33,190 bases of DNA from Bacillota bacterium (GTDB lineage Bacteria; Bacillota; Clostridia; Oscillospirales; Ruminococcaceae). Where the stretch lies: positions 1-33,190 of the forward strand of contig JAEZQD010000100.1 of NCBI GenBank assembly GCA_023413185.1. Reading direction: 5' to 3'. Below, in pieces: positions 32,560-33,190 of this stretch (position 1 is the stretch's first letter; each line of letters opens with the position of its first letter). Below the pieces are notes generated by a model. The model had not been told where the DNA came from, did not search any database, and saw only the letters and a list, made by a program, of their open reading frames with translations. The position numbers and the translations under genes were made by a program.

Positions 32560-32886
32560 ATGAACACCGGCTTAGGAATTATTCTATGGCTCATCGGGGG
32601 CGGCATGGCGGTACTGTCACTGGTGCTTTTATCGGGCAGGGGCAGCGGGCTTATAGCTGGCTACAACACCATGAGCCCCGACAAAAAGAGACGGTATGAT
32701 GAAACGCGGCTGTGCAAAACTATGGGTGCGGGGCTTGCCGTTACCACCGGGGTGTACCTTGCGGGGCTGATATTCGAGTTTGACTTTCCCCACAAGGCGT
32801 TTGTCTATGCTTGGGTGGCGGCTCTTATACTGCCGAGCGTCGCAATGCTTATCCTTGCCGAGACGGTATGCAGAAAGAAACGGTAA
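32560..32886 (+). CDS. DUF3784 family membrane protein
   Basis: A 108-residue protein with three hydrophobic segments (about 5-25, 55-75 and 85-102). The block YNTMSPDKKRRYDETRLCKTMG between the first two is the signature of DUF3784, common in Clostridia. AGGAGG lies before the ATG at 32560. It follows the exporter pair by 48 bases and may be in the same operon. Function unknown. Confidence 0.85.
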   Translation: MNTGLGIILWLIGGGMAVLSLVLLSGRGSGLIAGYNTMSPDKKRRYDETRLCKTMGAGLAVTTGVYLAGLIFEFDFPHKAFVYAWVAALILPSVAMLILAETVCRKKR

Positions 32887-32951
32887 CGCAACCCGATGTC
32901 AAACCGGCAGGGAGAACCCATACCAAACCACACAAAGGGGGAGAGACAGTT

Positions 32952-33190
32952 GTGAAAAAGGCACTATACCTTGTGCTCGGGTGCCTCGGCTTAGCGCTGA
33001 GCGCGGTGGGCGCCGTGCTGCCGATGCTGCCCGCCTTTCCCTTTTTGGTGCTTGCCGCCTTTTCGTTTGCAAGAAGCTCCGAGCGGCTGCATACGTGGTT
33101 TGTGTCAACCAAGCTGTACAAAGAGAACTTAGAGTCGTTTGTTCGCGGCAGGGGAATGACGATTAAAACCAAGCTGCGCGCCATCGCGGC
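32952..33190 (+). CDS. DUF454/YbaN-family membrane protein, N-terminal fragment
   Basis: The first 79 codons of a gene that leaves the window. It starts with GTG at 32952, preceded by GGGGGAGAG. The translation begins MKKALYLVLGCLGLALSAVG and continues with LPMLPAFPFLVLAAFSFARSS, the characteristic membrane hairpin of the YbaN/DUF454 family, then LHTWFVSTKLYKENLESF. These are small inner-membrane proteins without a settled function. It follows the DUF3784 gene by 65 bases. Confidence 0.88.
   Translation, partial: MKKALYLVLGCLGLALSAVGAVLPMLPAFPFLVLAAFSFARSSERLHTWFVSTKLYKENLESFVRGRGMTIKTKLRAIA

Noticed and set aside
32780..33166. A 128-codon plus-strand frame
   Set aside because: Arg/Cys-rich shadow overlapping the DUF3784 end and the YbaN start, both of which have family signatures and ribosome binding sites.

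Overview
The window is bacterial chromosome with the look of a Firmicute (class Clostridia). Genes are densely packed with strong AGGAGG-type ribosome binding sites, base composition is moderately GC-rich, and the repertoire is clostridial: YesM/YesN two-component system, LplABC/MsmX-type sugar import, YesL, DUF3784, heterodimeric drug-type ABC exporters. A lower rank cannot be read from the sequence.

Region 1 (1-6500) is a sugar catabolic block. The 5' end of a Gfo/Idh/MocA oxidoreductase leaves the window on the minus strand. Divergent from it runs a five-gene plus-strand operon: CE1-like esterase with an N-terminal beta-domain, a second Gfo/Idh oxidoreductase, an N-acylglucosamine/cellobiose 2-epimerase-family protein, a xylose-isomerase-like TIM-barrel protein and an aldehyde dehydrogenase. 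A strong hairpin terminator (6458-6495) separates it from region 2.

Region 2 (6500-17500) is the matching uptake and sensing block, all on the minus strand. In transcription order it holds a YesM-like histidine kinase, a YesN-like response regulator (ATGA overlap), a small membrane-anchored protein of unknown function, a large lipoprotein solute-binding protein, two LplB/LplC-type permeases, an alpha/beta hydrolase, a YesL-family membrane protein and an MsmX-type ATPase. Terminators and promoters split it into transcription units. A processing hairpin lies just after the binding-protein gene. Together the two blocks suggest import of an acylated or otherwise decorated oligosaccharide or glycoside, removal of esters, and redox/epimerase processing of the sugar. 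The substrate is unknown.

Region 3 (17500-21750) holds a heterodimeric ABC exporter with one consensus and one degenerate ATP site, then a tRNA-Ser(CGA) with a near-consensus promoter and a terminator.

Region 4 (21750-33190) is a run of mostly unrelated small genes on the plus strand: PadR regulator overlapping a serine hydrolase, homocysteine S-methyltransferase, DUF2200, SRPBCC, NTF2-like, two GNAT acetyltransferases, a nitroreductase, a secreted beta-helix-like protein and an upstream truncated copy of its 3' end, an ABC-2-like exporter pair, DUF3784, and the start of a DUF454/YbaN protein cut by the window end. No transposase, integrase, phage gene or CRISPR array was seen. The most unusual things are the possible keto-sugar pathway in region 1, the orphan membrane protein coupled to the YesN regulator, and the duplicated surface protein with an IPETG end lacking a basic tail.
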